Numbered from the stretch's first letter, positions 6,710 through 14,525 are shown. The stretch is DNA of 17,764 nucleotides from an uncultured beta proteobacterium (GCA_903953145.1 CAJBIL010000262.1:1-17764), one strand, 5' to 3'. The notes: generated by a model not told the origin, from the sequence alone. Translations and numbers: made by a program.

Positions 6710-8791
6710 ATGTCACACAAACCTCATTCACTCCTGCTTTTGCTGGCGCTGCTCTGTGCCGGTGACGCTGCGGCTCTCGGTCTCGGGCAAATCACCGTGC
6801 TCTCCCGTCTTGGCGCGCGCTTTCAGGCGGAAGTCGAATTACTGGGGCTGCCGGCCGACAATCGCCCGATTGCCGAATGTTTCCGTTTAAGTGCGCCAGG
6901 CAACCCGGAATCAGGCATTCCAGCTTTGACGCAAGGCCGGGTCACCATCGAGCGCCAAGGCAATAGAGTGCGCTTGCTAATCAGCTCGGATCAATTCATC
7001 AGTGACCCGATTCTTCAGATCAGCATCCGCGCCGGCTGTGGCGCTGAAGTCGTTCGTGACTACATGCTGATCATTGATCCGCTCGAAACCAAAGCAGCAA
7101 AACCGGCTACCAGCCTCCCGGCGACGAGTGCTACCAGTAAAATTCCAGTAACAGTGGATTCGAGGCCAGCGGCGGCAGCGCGGCCGGCAAGTGACGCCTA
7201 TCCCGACCGCTGGCAAGCCAGCGACGGTGAGTCGGCACAGTCGATTACCCGCCATCTCTTTCCGCGCCAGCCAAGCGCGCAGCGCCGCTTCCTCAAGGCT
7301 TTGCAGCTTGCCAATCCTGAAATCGATATGGGGGTCAGCGGTGAAACGCCACTGAGCGCCGGCACGCCGCTCACGATTCCCGACACACGGCGTGGTGTCC
7401 GTCCGGTAAAGCCTCTAGAAAAAGAACCAAGCAGGCCAGTTGTCGTTGAGCAGCCCCTGCCCGCCGAACCGGCACCAGTGCCAGCACCGGTAAAGAAAGA
7501 AAAGCGTCGCCCAGCGGCAGCGCTGGTAAGCACTGACCGCATGTCGGATCGACTGAGCATTTCGGGCACGCCCTTTGAAGAGGGTGTCATTCCTGACGGC
7601 TTGCCCCTGCGCCTCGCCAACGAATTGTCTTCCCGCACTATGAGCAAGACTTCGGAAAGCCAGCGCGCCATGTTCCGCATGGAATACAAGTTGCTGACCG
7701 CGATCTACGATCAGGCCAGCCAACAACTAAGTCTTGCCGAACAGGTACGGCAATTGGAAGCCTCGGTTGCCGAATTGCAGGCGGCCAGTGAAAACAGTGC
7801 GCGCGAGGCAGCGCAGGCGGCGGCCCAGGCCAAAATTGCAGCGACCCAGCGCCCCCCCGCTAAAGAGGTAACTGCGCCCCCGGCATCTCCTTCCAATGAG
7901 GAAGCCACCGACCACACCAGCTGGTGGGCTGGCCTTGCCTTGCTGATCGCGCTGATTGGTGTTCTTGTCTGGGCGCTTCGTCGTTATTCGATTGGGTCAA
8001 TGCGATTCCCCCTCAGGCTAGGCGCAGAGAACGCGCCACCTGAAGCAGAAGAACCGCTGCCCTGGTCGATTTCGGACGATATATTTGCCTCGACGCCAAA
8101 CGCAAAAATGGCATCGGATAAGATGCAATCACCGTTCGATAACGATTGGCCGCCGGTAACACCGCAAACTCCGGCACCAACGCCAGCCCCTGATATCGTC
8201 GTAGAGCTCTTGCCAGAAACCGTTACCATTGCGGAACCCATGCTCGAACCGATTGTCGTCAAGGAGCGTGATGAATTCAATCCGGTGATGGAGCTGGCCG
8301 ACATCATGCTGTCCTTTGGCCGCGTCAAAGGGGCAACCCAGGCGCTGCTCGAATACATCGAGAATAATCCGGACGAAGCCTTGCAACCGTGGATCAAGCT
8401 GCTGGAGATTTATCGGCAAAACGGCATGCGCGAAGACTATGAGAGCCTCTCACAAAAAGTAAAACTTCATTTCAACATTCAACCGGGCGACTGGGATACG
8501 ATCCCCGACCTTCCTCCGCAGCCGGTTGCGCTTGAAGAAGATGAGGCAGCCGTATTTGAGGCCTTGCTCTCCCGGCTTCCCAACATCGGTCAAATTCCCC
8601 ACATCAAAGATGCGATCAGTCATACCTGGGATACGCCAGAAGGAATTGTTTACCTGAATAAACTGCTGCGTGACAATCGACAGGGAGCGCGCCGGGGCTT
8701 TTCGCTATCCGTAGTAAGTGAGTTGATGTTCCTGCTCGATATCCTTGAAAAACGCGGGAACAAAGCCCCGTCTGACGGAGCAGGTAACTGA
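6710..8791 (+). CDS. FimV/HubP-like inner-membrane protein with LysM-like domain and cytoplasmic TPR region
   Basis: The 693-aa protein has FimV architecture. Residues 1-23 are a signal peptide (SLLLLLALLCAGDAAA). Residues about 23-125 are the FimV N-terminal domain, beginning LGLGQITVLSRLGARFQAEVELLG-like, with two cysteines (57, 110). Residues about 163-224 resemble LysM. A Pro/Ala linker (about 228-270) and a coiled coil (about 330-378) precede one membrane helix (about 404-424). The cytoplasmic part has an acidic Pro-rich linker, a TPR-like region (524-588) and a C-terminal helical domain (about 610-682). Such proteins bind peptidoglycan and organise type IV pili or polar complexes; the role here is inferred. 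The ATG at 6710 fits the signal peptide. It is shorter than classical FimV and lies next to recA rather than asd. Confidence 0.82.
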   Translation: MSHKPHSLLLLLALLCAGDAAALGLGQITVLSRLGARFQAEVELLGLPADNRPIAECFRLSAPGNPESGIPALTQGRVTIERQGNRVRLLISSDQFISDPILQISIRAGCGAEVVRDYMLIIDPLETKAAKPATSLPATSATSKIPVTVDSRPAAAARPASDAYPDRWQASDGESAQSITRHLFPRQPSAQRRFLKALQLANPEIDMGVSGETPLSAGTPLTIPDTRRGVRPVKPLEKEPSRPVVVEQPLPAEPAPVPAPVKKEKRRPAAALVSTDRMSDRLSISGTPFEEGVIPDGLPLRLANELSSRTMSKTSESQRAMFRMEYKLLTAIYDQASQQLSLAEQVRQLEASVAELQAASENSAREAAQAAAQAKIAATQRPPAKEVTAPPASPSNEEATDHTSWWAGLALLIALIGVLVWALRRYSIGSMRFPLRLGAENAPPEAEEPLPWSISDDIFASTPNAKMASDKMQSPFDNDWPPVTPQTPAPTPAPDIVVELLPETVTIAEPMLEPIVVKERDEFNPVMELADIMLSFGRVKGATQALLEYIENNPDEALQPWIKLLEIYRQNGMREDYESLSQKVKLHFNIQPGDWDTIPDLPPQPVALEEDEAAVFEALLSRLPNIGQIPHIKDAISHTWDTPEGIVYLNKLLRDNRQGARRGFSLSVVSELMFLLDILEKRGNKAPSDGAGN

Positions 8792-8844
8792 GCCGGCGTT
8801 GCAACAAAAAACCGATCACAAAGATCATAGCGAACAATACAGAA

Positions 8845-8864
8845 TACTGTATATAATCACAGTC
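8845..8864. promoter_or_regulatory. LexA (SOS) box overlapping the recA -10 promoter element
   Basis: The core CTGTATATAATCACAG (8847-8862) fits CTGT-N8-ACAG with an AT-rich centre, and the flanking TA at 8845-8846 also matches the consensus. TATAAT at 8852-8857 inside the box is a perfect -10 hexamer, so bound LexA would block RNA polymerase directly. The -35 region 17 bases upstream (8829-8834) is poor. The box lies 68 bases before the recA ATG, as expected for SOS control of recA. Confidence 0.9.
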
Positions 8865-8869
8865 TCCTG

Positions 8870-8889
8870 TGCCGGAAAACTGTCCGGCA
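8870..8889 (+). other. Stem-loop at the 5' end of the recA leader
   Basis: TGCCGGA (8870-8876) pairs perfectly with TCCGGCA (8883-8889) around the six-base loop AAACTG. From the -10 at 8852-8857, transcription should begin near 8864, so this 7-bp stem would sit almost at the mRNA 5' end, about 42 bases before the recA start. A 5'-terminal stem may protect the transcript; this is inference. It is not followed by a U-tract. Confidence 0.5.
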
Positions 8890-8931
8890 AATCCTCAGAT
8901 ATTTTTAGACATTACCGGCAAAGGACAAGCA

Positions 8932-9951
8932 ATGGACGATAACAAAGCGAAAGCACTCGCTGCCGCACTCGCTCAGATCGAAAAGCAGTTCGGTAAAGGC
9001 TCGATCATGAAAATGGGCGAGGGCGCCATTGCCAGTGATATTCAAGTCGTCTCAACCGGATCACTCGGCCTTGATATTGCACTTGGGATCGGCGGCTTGC
9101 CACGTGGTCGTGTCGTTGAAATCTATGGGCCTGAGTCCTCTGGCAAAACAACGCTGACTCTGCAAGTCATCGCCGAAATGCAAAAACTGGGTGGCACCGC
9201 TGCCTTCATCGATGCCGAACACGCACTGGATCCGAGCTACGCGCAAAAACTTGGCGTAAAGATGGATGAACTACTTATTTCGCAGCCCGATACCGGCGAG
9301 CAGGCACTCGAAATCGCCGACATGCTGGTCCGCTCAGCCAGCGTCGACGTGGTGGTCATCGACTCGGTGGCGGCCCTGGTGCCGAAAGCGGAAATCGAAG
9401 GTGAAATGGGTGATTCTCTGCCTGGCCTGCAAGCCCGCCTGATGAGTCAGGCGCTAAGAAAGCTGACTGCCAACATCAACCGGACCAACACCTTGGTCAT
9501 TTTTATCAATCAGATCCGGATGAAAATCGGCGTCATGTTTGGTAGCCCGGAAACCACTACCGGCGGCAATGCACTGAAGTTCTACGCCTCGGTACGCCTC
9601 GACATCCGCAGAATTGGCAGTATCAAAAAGGGCGACGAGGTGGTCGGTAACGAAACCCGCGTTAAAGTCGTCAAAAACAAGGTCGCACCACCCTTCCGCG
9701 AAGCTATTTTCGATATCCTCTACGGCGAAGGTACGTCACGCGAAGGCGAGATCATTGAACTTGGCGTTTTGCACAAGCTGGTCGACAAATCCGGTTCTTG
9801 GTACGCCTATAACGGCGAGAAAATCGGCCAGGGCAAGGATAACGCCCGCGAATACCTGAAAGCCAATCCGCAAATTGCCGAGGAAATCGAGGGCCGGATT
9901 CGTGCAGCAGTTAATGTACCCACAGCACAGCCAATCAAGCCCGCCGAGTAA
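8932..9951 (+). CDS. recA: Recombinase RecA
   Basis: RecA forms ATP-dependent filaments on single-stranded DNA, performs strand exchange, and activates LexA self-cleavage. The 339-aa protein shows Walker A GPESSGKT (66-73), the acidic motif IDAEHALDP with the conserved glutamate, Walker B VVVIDSVAAL, and the DNA-binding loop region INQIRMKIGVMFG followed by TTTGGNALKFYASVRLD. The C-terminus is slightly shorter and less acidic than in E. coli. The start is the ATG at 8932, with AAGGAC six bases upstream and family N-terminus MDDNKAKAL; the frame extends upstream through the leader and LexA-box region but is not translated there. Regulated by the LexA box at 8845-8864. recX follows after 9 bp. 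Confidence 0.99.
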   Translation: MDDNKAKALAAALAQIEKQFGKGSIMKMGEGAIASDIQVVSTGSLGLDIALGIGGLPRGRVVEIYGPESSGKTTLTLQVIAEMQKLGGTAAFIDAEHALDPSYAQKLGVKMDELLISQPDTGEQALEIADMLVRSASVDVVVIDSVAALVPKAEIEGEMGDSLPGLQARLMSQALRKLTANINRTNTLVIFINQIRMKIGVMFGSPETTTGGNALKFYASVRLDIRRIGSIKKGDEVVGNETRVKVVKNKVAPPFREAIFDILYGEGTSREGEIIELGVLHKLVDKSGSWYAYNGEKIGQGKDNAREYLKANPQIAEEIEGRIRAAVNVPTAQPIKPAE

Positions 9952-9960
9952 GGCTGCGTA

Positions 9961-10401
9961 ATGAGCAATTCACTGCGTGAGCGGGCGTTGCGCCTGCTTG
10001 CGCGCCGTGAACACGCGCGTGTCGAGTTGTCACGCAAGCTCTTGCCTTATGCCGAATCAGCAGAGCAACTTGCGGGATTGCTCGACGAACTTGCCGCACG
10101 TCAATTGCTGTCTGACGAGCGCTATGTTGAAATGCGTTTGCATGCGCGAAGTTCACGTTTCGGCAATGCGCGCCTTGCGCACGAGTTACGGACACAGGGT
10201 GTTGCGGAAGACTTGGTAAAAGAGGCATTGGCCAGCGGTACGGATGAATTGATGCGTGCGCAGCAGGTCTGGCAGCGCAAATTTGAAAGCCTGCCGGTAG
10301 ATGCTACCGAACGCGCTCGGCAAATGCGTTTTCTGATCAGCCGCGGCTTCTCAGGCGACACCACCCGGCGCGTTTTGCGCGGTGATTTTGAAGACGACTG
10401 A
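9961..10401 (+). CDS. recX: RecA regulatory protein RecX
   Basis: The 146-aa protein is the typical RecX, built from three-helix repeats that bind along and cap RecA filaments. Diagnostic sequence is LRERALRLLARREHARVELSRKL-type at the N-terminus (residues 5-27), the middle LLSDERYVEMRLHARSSRFG (49-68), and a C-terminal RQMRFLISRGFSGDTTRRVL-like repeat (about 119-139). Only 9 bases separate it from recA, with no hairpin between, so it should be read on the same SOS-inducible transcript. The ATG at 9961 lacks a strong Shine-Dalgarno sequence, in keeping with low RecX levels. Unusually, lptB begins 3 bases after its stop. Confidence 0.95.
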   Translation: MSNSLRERALRLLARREHARVELSRKLLPYAESAEQLAGLLDELAARQLLSDERYVEMRLHARSSRFGNARLAHELRTQGVAEDLVKEALASGTDELMRAQQVWQRKFESLPVDATERARQMRFLISRGFSGDTTRRVLRGDFEDD

Positions 10402-10404
10402 ACG

Positions 10405-11139
10405 ATGCCCGACACAAAAAGCAAACTCTCCGCGCACAACCTGAAAAAGCGCTACAAATCGCGCACCGTCGTACAGGATGTCTCCTTCGAGGTCGGCAGC
10501 GGCGAAGTCGTTGGTCTGCTCGGGCCGAATGGTTCCGGCAAGACAACCTGTTTTTATATGGTAGTCGGGCTGGTCGCCTGCGATGGCGGAGATGTTCATT
10601 TTGACGATAACAAATTAACCCACCTGCCAATTCACAAGCGCGCCCAGCTCGGCGTTTCCTACCTGCCGCAGGAGGCCTCGGTATTCCGCAAATTAACGGT
10701 CAGCGAGAATATCAAGGCCGTTCTCGAGCTCCAGAATCTGCCTGCCGAAGAAACTGAAACACGCGTCGAGCGCCTGCTCGAAGAATTGCATATCGCGCAC
10801 ATTCGCAACAGCCCGGCCGTTTCCCTCTCTGGCGGCGAGCGGCGACGTGTCGAGATTGCCCGCGCGCTGGCCACCGAGCCACGTTTTATCCTGCTCGACG
10901 AACCCTTTGCCGGTGTAGACCCGATTGCCGTGCTGGATATTCAGAAGATCATTCGTTTTCTCAAGGAGCGCAATATTGGCGTTCTGATTACCGACCATAA
11001 TGTGCGCGAAACACTCGGCATTTGTGATCACGCTTACATCATCAACGAAGGTACCGTGCTTGCCTCTGGTCGGCCAGACGAAATCATCTATAATGAAAGC
11101 GTGCGTAAGGTTTATCTGGGTGAGAACTTCAGGCTCTGA
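10405..11139 (+). CDS. lptB: LPS export ABC transporter ATP-binding protein LptB
   Basis: LptB dimers power extraction of lipopolysaccharide from the inner membrane through LptFG. The 244-aa protein has Walker A GPNGSGKT (40-47), Q-loop in YLPQEASVFRKLTV (87-99), signature LSGGERRRVEIARAL (141-155), Walker B FILLDEP (161-167) and the H-loop His198. The VFRKLTVSENI and C-terminal VRKVYLGENFRL segments are specific to LptB rather than other ABC ATPases. Placement before rpoN is the standard proteobacterial order, but the usual upstream partners lptC and lptA are absent: recX precedes it by 3 bases. The ATG at 10405 is the only sensible start. Confidence 0.95.
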   Translation: MPDTKSKLSAHNLKKRYKSRTVVQDVSFEVGSGEVVGLLGPNGSGKTTCFYMVVGLVACDGGDVHFDDNKLTHLPIHKRAQLGVSYLPQEASVFRKLTVSENIKAVLELQNLPAEETETRVERLLEELHIAHIRNSPAVSLSGGERRRVEIARALATEPRFILLDEPFAGVDPIAVLDIQKIIRFLKERNIGVLITDHNVRETLGICDHAYIINEGTVLASGRPDEIIYNESVRKVYLGENFRL

Positions 11140-11226
11140 ACCTGCTATAAATCTTATAAAAACCTAAAATAATACGGGCGACAGCTCTCCAACCATCCCC
11201 GACCGGCGGCCAGTCTGGCTGCAAAA

Positions 11227-12645
11227 ATGAGACCATCCCTCCAACTCAAGCTCTCACAGCACCTCGCGTTGACGCCGCAACTGCAGCAGTCAATCCGTTT
11301 GCTACAGCTATCGACACTTGAGCTTGAGCAGGAGCTGGAAAAATACCTGCTTGAAAACCCCTTGCTAGAGCGCGAGGAAGAAGAATACGCACCACCCGCT
11401 CTCCCGCCCGGCTCTAGTGAAGACGAAACAAGCAAGGCTGAAAAAACTGAGCCGGAACCCAGCGAACCTTCCTCTGCTGATGACGATAGCTGGTTGGGCG
11501 AAGAGGGCAATTACGCCAGTGCGTCCGGATCTTTTGACGACGACGATAACGAATATCAGGATGTGCAGGCAGCGACGACCTCGTTGCGCGAGCATTTGTC
11601 CTGGCAACTCGGTCTAATGACCATTCCGGTGCGCGACAGCACACTGGTGCAGTGCCTGATTGACGCTCTTGACGACGATGGTTACTTGACCCAATCGCTT
11701 GACGAGTTGGCAGAGGCGCTGCCACCCGAACTCGAAATCGAGCCGGAAGAACTGCAGATCGCGCTCCGGCATTTGCAATATTTCGATCCCACCGGTGTTG
11801 GCGCGCGTAACGCTCAGGAATGCCTGGCCCTTCAGCTCGAAGTTCTGCCCGCTGATGAAACACAGTTACTGGCATTGAAAATTGTTCGCAGCCATCTGGA
11901 GTTGCTTGCCGGGCGCGATTTCATCAAGTTAAAAAAACTGACGGGGTGCGATGACGACGCCTTGCGCGCCGCGCAGTTCCTGATTCGCAGCCTCAACCCG
12001 CGACCGGGCGCTCAATATGCGGCGCTTGATGCGCGTTACATCACACCGGATGTCGTGGTACGCAAACTGCGCGGCCACTGGACAGTCAATGTCAATTCCG
12101 ACGCTTTTCCGCGTTTGCGTATCAACCGCCTCTATGCGGATATTCTTGCCAGGCAGCGCGGCTCCGGGCTCGCGGGGCAACTTCAGGAAGCCCGTTGGCT
12201 GATCAAAAATGTGCAACAACGCTTTGACACCATCCTGCGAGTAGCGCAGGCTATCGTTGACCGGCAGCGCCAGTTTTTCGACCACGGCGAAGTTGCAATG
12301 CGTCCGCTGGTGCTGCGTGAGATTGCCGACATCTTGGGATTGCATGAATCAACCGTCTCGCGCGTCACAACGCAAAAATATATGGCGACGCCACGCGGAA
12401 TTTTTGAACTGAAATATTTTTTCGGCAGTCACGTCGCCACCGAAACTGGCGGTGCGTGTTCGGCAACCGCCATTCGCGCGCTGATCAAGCAGTTGATTGG
12501 TGCAGAAGCGCCGAAGAAACCACTTTCGGATAGTCAGATATCCGAAGTTCTTGGCCAGCAGGGAATTGTCGTTGCACGGCGAACAATCGCGAAATACCGT
12601 GAAGCGCTCAGTATTCCGCCGGTCAATTTACGCAAGTCCATCTAA
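11227..12645 (+). CDS. rpoN: RNA polymerase sigma-54 factor
   Basis: Sigma-54 directs polymerase to -24/-12 promoters opened by AAA+ activators. The 472-aa protein has region I at the N-terminus (LKLSQHLALTPQLQQSIRLL, residues 7-26; Gln-rich, activator-responsive). An acidic region II covers about 50-110 (runs such as EREEEEY and FDDDDNEYQD), followed by a core-binding domain (about 115-300). The helix-turn-helix around LREIADILGLHESTVSRVTTQ lies within 361-392. The RpoN box ARRTIAKYRE is at 450-459. The ATG at 11227 has a weak ribosome-binding site. The 87-bp gap after lptB is AT-rich (TGCTATAAA at 11143-11151) and could hold a promoter, though no convincing -35 is visible. No terminator separates it from lptB. 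Confidence 0.98.
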   Translation: MRPSLQLKLSQHLALTPQLQQSIRLLQLSTLELEQELEKYLLENPLLEREEEEYAPPALPPGSSEDETSKAEKTEPEPSEPSSADDDSWLGEEGNYASASGSFDDDDNEYQDVQAATTSLREHLSWQLGLMTIPVRDSTLVQCLIDALDDDGYLTQSLDELAEALPPELEIEPEELQIALRHLQYFDPTGVGARNAQECLALQLEVLPADETQLLALKIVRSHLELLAGRDFIKLKKLTGCDDDALRAAQFLIRSLNPRPGAQYAALDARYITPDVVVRKLRGHWTVNVNSDAFPRLRINRLYADILARQRGSGLAGQLQEARWLIKNVQQRFDTILRVAQAIVDRQRQFFDHGEVAMRPLVLREIADILGLHESTVSRVTTQKYMATPRGIFELKYFFGSHVATETGGACSATAIRALIKQLIGAEAPKKPLSDSQISEVLGQQGIVVARRTIAKYREALSIPPVNLRKSI

Positions 12646-12660
12646 AAAAGGAGCCACACC

Positions 12661-12987
12661 ATGAACCTGCAAATCAGTGGACACCACCTCGAAGTCACAC
12701 CGGCCATTCGTGAATACGTGACCGGAAAACTCGAGCGGGTCACCCGTCACTTCGATAACGTCATCGACGTGAACGTGATTCTTTCGGTGGAGAAGCTGAA
12801 GCAGAAGGCCGAGGTTACGGTCCACCTGCCAGGCAAAGATATTTTCGTGGAAGAAATTGACGAAGATCTCTACGCCGCGGTGGACACTCTGGTCGACAAG
12901 CTTGATCGCCAAGTCCAGAAATACAAGCAGAAAATGCAGGATCATCACCGTGGCGACAAGATCGCCAATCATATCGTTGTCGAGTAA
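12661..12987 (+). CDS. hpf: Short-form ribosome hibernation promoting factor
   Basis: The 108-aa HPF/RaiA-family protein binds the ribosomal A/P site region in slow growth and helps form inactive 100S dimers. The beta-alpha-beta-beta-beta-alpha fold is recognisable from MNLQISGHHLEVTPAIREYV, VILSVEKLKQKAEVTVHLPG, and the second helix DLYAAVDTLVDKLDRQVQKYKQK (by eye, residues about 69-91). It lacks the C-terminal dimerisation domain of long HPF, as expected in proteobacteria. An excellent AAAAGGAG ribosome-binding site stands 8 bases before the ATG at 12661, 15 bases after rpoN. A strong hairpin follows its stop. Confidence 0.95.
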   Translation: MNLQISGHHLEVTPAIREYVTGKLERVTRHFDNVIDVNVILSVEKLKQKAEVTVHLPGKDIFVEEIDEDLYAAVDTLVDKLDRQVQKYKQKMQDHHRGDKIANHIVVE

Positions 12988-12993
12988 TGCCAT

Positions 12994-13023
12994 AGGCGCT
13001 GCGGGCTTTGGCCTGCGGCGCCT
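12994..13023 (+). terminator. Strong GC hairpin between hpf and ptsN (partial terminator, attenuator or processing site)
   Basis: AGGCGCTGCGGGC (12994-13006) pairs with GCCTGCGGCGCCT (13011-13023) over 13 pairs, including two G-U, around a TTTG loop. Only a short CTTT follows, so it is not a full intrinsic terminator. It sits 6 bases after the hpf stop and 55 before ptsN. It could reduce read-through or protect the upstream rpoN-hpf mRNA, while ptsN-hprK are still read from upstream or an unseen promoter. Confidence 0.6.
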
Positions 13024-13078
13024 ACTTTGCCATTGCCGCCACGACTCTATCAATCTGCCGCTTACGGGTTCGCGTTGA

Positions 13079-13525
13079 ATGAGCCAGATCACCAAACTCC
13101 TGCCCCTCGAAAATATTTCGCTTGAACTCGATGCGAGCAGTAAAAAACGTGTTTTCGAGCAGGCCGGTTTGCTGTTTGAAAACAACCAGGGCATTGCCCG
13201 CAGCATTGTCTTTGATAGCTTGTTTGCGCGCGAAAAACTGGGGTCTACCGGGCTGGGCCAGGGCATCGCCATACCTCACGGTCGTATCAAGGGCCTGAAG
13301 GAAGCTGTCGGGGCTTTTTTACGTCTTGCGGCGCCGGTGCCTTTCGACTCACCGGACGGCAAACCCGTGTCGCTCCTGTTTGTTCTGCTGGTACCCGAGC
13401 AGGCTACCGAGCAGCACTTGCAGATTCTCTCCGAACTTGCCCAGCGTTTTTCAGACCGAGCCTGTCGTGACGCGCTCACTGCTGCGCCTGATGCATCAGT
13501 TATCCGGCAGCTTTTCACAGCCTGA
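13079..13525 (+). CDS. ptsN: Nitrogen-PTS phosphocarrier protein EIIA-Ntr
   Basis: PtsN is the terminal phospho-acceptor of the nitrogen-related PTS (EI-Ntr, NPr/HPr, EIIA-Ntr); it regulates rather than transports sugar. The 148-aa protein is a complete PTS EIIA type-2 domain. The phosphorylation site is His67 in GIAIPHGRI (62-70), preceded by REKLGSTGLGQ. LLFVLLVPEQATEQHLQILSEL-type sequence forms the later core (about residues 99-120). The ATG at 13079 has no evident Shine-Dalgarno sequence. hprK begins two bases after its stop, and rpoN and hpf lie upstream, the familiar arrangement of this regulatory group. Confidence 0.95.
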   Translation: MSQITKLLPLENISLELDASSKKRVFEQAGLLFENNQGIARSIVFDSLFAREKLGSTGLGQGIAIPHGRIKGLKEAVGAFLRLAAPVPFDSPDGKPVSLLFVLLVPEQATEQHLQILSELAQRFSDRACRDALTAAPDASVIRQLFTA

Positions 13526-13527
13526 AC

Positions 13528-14472
13528 ATGAATCCCATGCGCCGCTTCAGCATCGCACAACTTTACGAAGATCACCGTGAAAAGCTCAAGCTGTCGTGGG
13601 TTGCTGCCATTGGTCTTGACCGGCAAATCGAGCTCAAAGATCAGGGAAACTATGGTGCCGATGTTGTCGGTCATCTGAATCTTATTCACCCTGAGCGTTT
13701 ACAGGTAATCGGCCAGGCAGAGCAGTCATGGGCGCTACGGGTAAGTGCCAACCGTTTGTCACAGCAGGTCGAAGACCTGATGGCGGCAAAACCGCCGGCA
13801 CTGATTGTAGCGGATGGCCTTGATGTGCTGCCCAGCATCCAGAAGACCTGTGAAGATACCAATACGCCGCTCTTTACAAGTCCGAAGCCATGCTCGGCGG
13901 TAATCGATCTTCTACGCATCTACCTTTCACGGCGCCTCGCCGACACAACGTCGGAACATGGCGTATTCATGGATGTGTACGGCATGGGCGTTCTGATTAC
14001 CGGGGATTCCGGCGTTGGCAAGAGTGAACTGGCGCTTGAACTCATCTCGCGCGGCCATGGTCTGGTCGCTGACGACGTGGTTGAACTGGCGCGCATTGCA
14101 CCAACAACCATTGAAGGCCGCTGTCCTGGCATGCTGCGCGACTACCTCGAAGTACGTGGTCTTGGCCTCCTCAACATCCGAACAATTTTTGGTGAAACTG
14201 CATCGCGGCGGAAGATGAAACTGAAGTTGATCGTTCATCTGCAAAAAACACTGGCCAGTGCAGACGCGCCACGCCTGCCTCTTGACGCACAAACACAGGA
14301 GATCCTTGGTATTCCTGTACGCAAGGTCATCATTCCTGTTGCGGCCGGCCGTAACCTCGCTGTACTGCTCGAAGCAGCGGTGCGCAATACCATCCTCCAG
14401 TTGCGCGGGATTGACAGCATGGGCGAGTTTATCAGTCGCCAGCAGCGTGCCTTACTCGATGGTGACAACTGA
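13528..14472 (+). CDS. hprK: HPr kinase/phosphorylase
   Basis: HprK phosphorylates and dephosphorylates a serine on HPr-type carriers. The 314-aa protein has an N-terminal domain (about 1-130) and a P-loop kinase domain: HGVFMDVYGMGVLI (144-157, catalytic His region), Walker A GDSGVGKS (159-166) and the HprK signature LEVRGLGLLNIR (208-219). In betaproteobacteria this enzyme is linked to an incomplete PTS with no sugar permease; its HPr is not in this window. The ATG at 13528 is two bases after ptsN, and an in-frame ATG at 13537 is an alternative. rapZ, often the next gene in related genomes, is not present here: a psiF-like gene follows instead. Confidence 0.97.
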   Translation: MNPMRRFSIAQLYEDHREKLKLSWVAAIGLDRQIELKDQGNYGADVVGHLNLIHPERLQVIGQAEQSWALRVSANRLSQQVEDLMAAKPPALIVADGLDVLPSIQKTCEDTNTPLFTSPKPCSAVIDLLRIYLSRRLADTTSEHGVFMDVYGMGVLITGDSGVGKSELALELISRGHGLVADDVVELARIAPTTIEGRCPGMLRDYLEVRGLGLLNIRTIFGETASRRKMKLKLIVHLQKTLASADAPRLPLDAQTQEILGIPVRKVIIPVAAGRNLAVLLEAAVRNTILQLRGIDSMGEFISRQQRALLDGDN

Positions 14473-14481
14473 AGCGCGTCG

Positions 14482-14487
14482 TATAAT
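14482..14487 (+). promoter_or_regulatory. Probable -10 element of the psiF-like gene
   Basis: A perfect TATAAT lies 38 bases before the psiF-like ATG, 10 bases after the hprK stop. GTGACA at 14462-14467 is a near -35 match but only 14 bases away, so the -35 is uncertain. Together with the downstream terminator this suggests the small gene has its own transcript. Confidence 0.5.
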
Positions 14488-14525
14488 CGTTAGGCTTTTA
14501 CTCAAACCCTCTGGAGATTGAACGA

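Noticed and set aside
8869..8931. N-terminal extension of RecA into the leader
   Set aside because: RecA begins MDDNKAKAL at 8932 with a good AAGGAC site; the upstream part overlaps the leader stem-loop.
12628..13272. 214-codon minus-strand open frame opposite hpf and ptsN
   Set aside because: It lies opposite two well-recognised genes and its translation shows no family features; a shadow of the plus-strand coding bias.
14489..14495. GTTAGGC, matching an integron attC core (GTTRRRY)
   Set aside because: It lies in the psiF promoter region with no paired inverse core at attC distance and no integrase; a 7-mer match is expected by chance.
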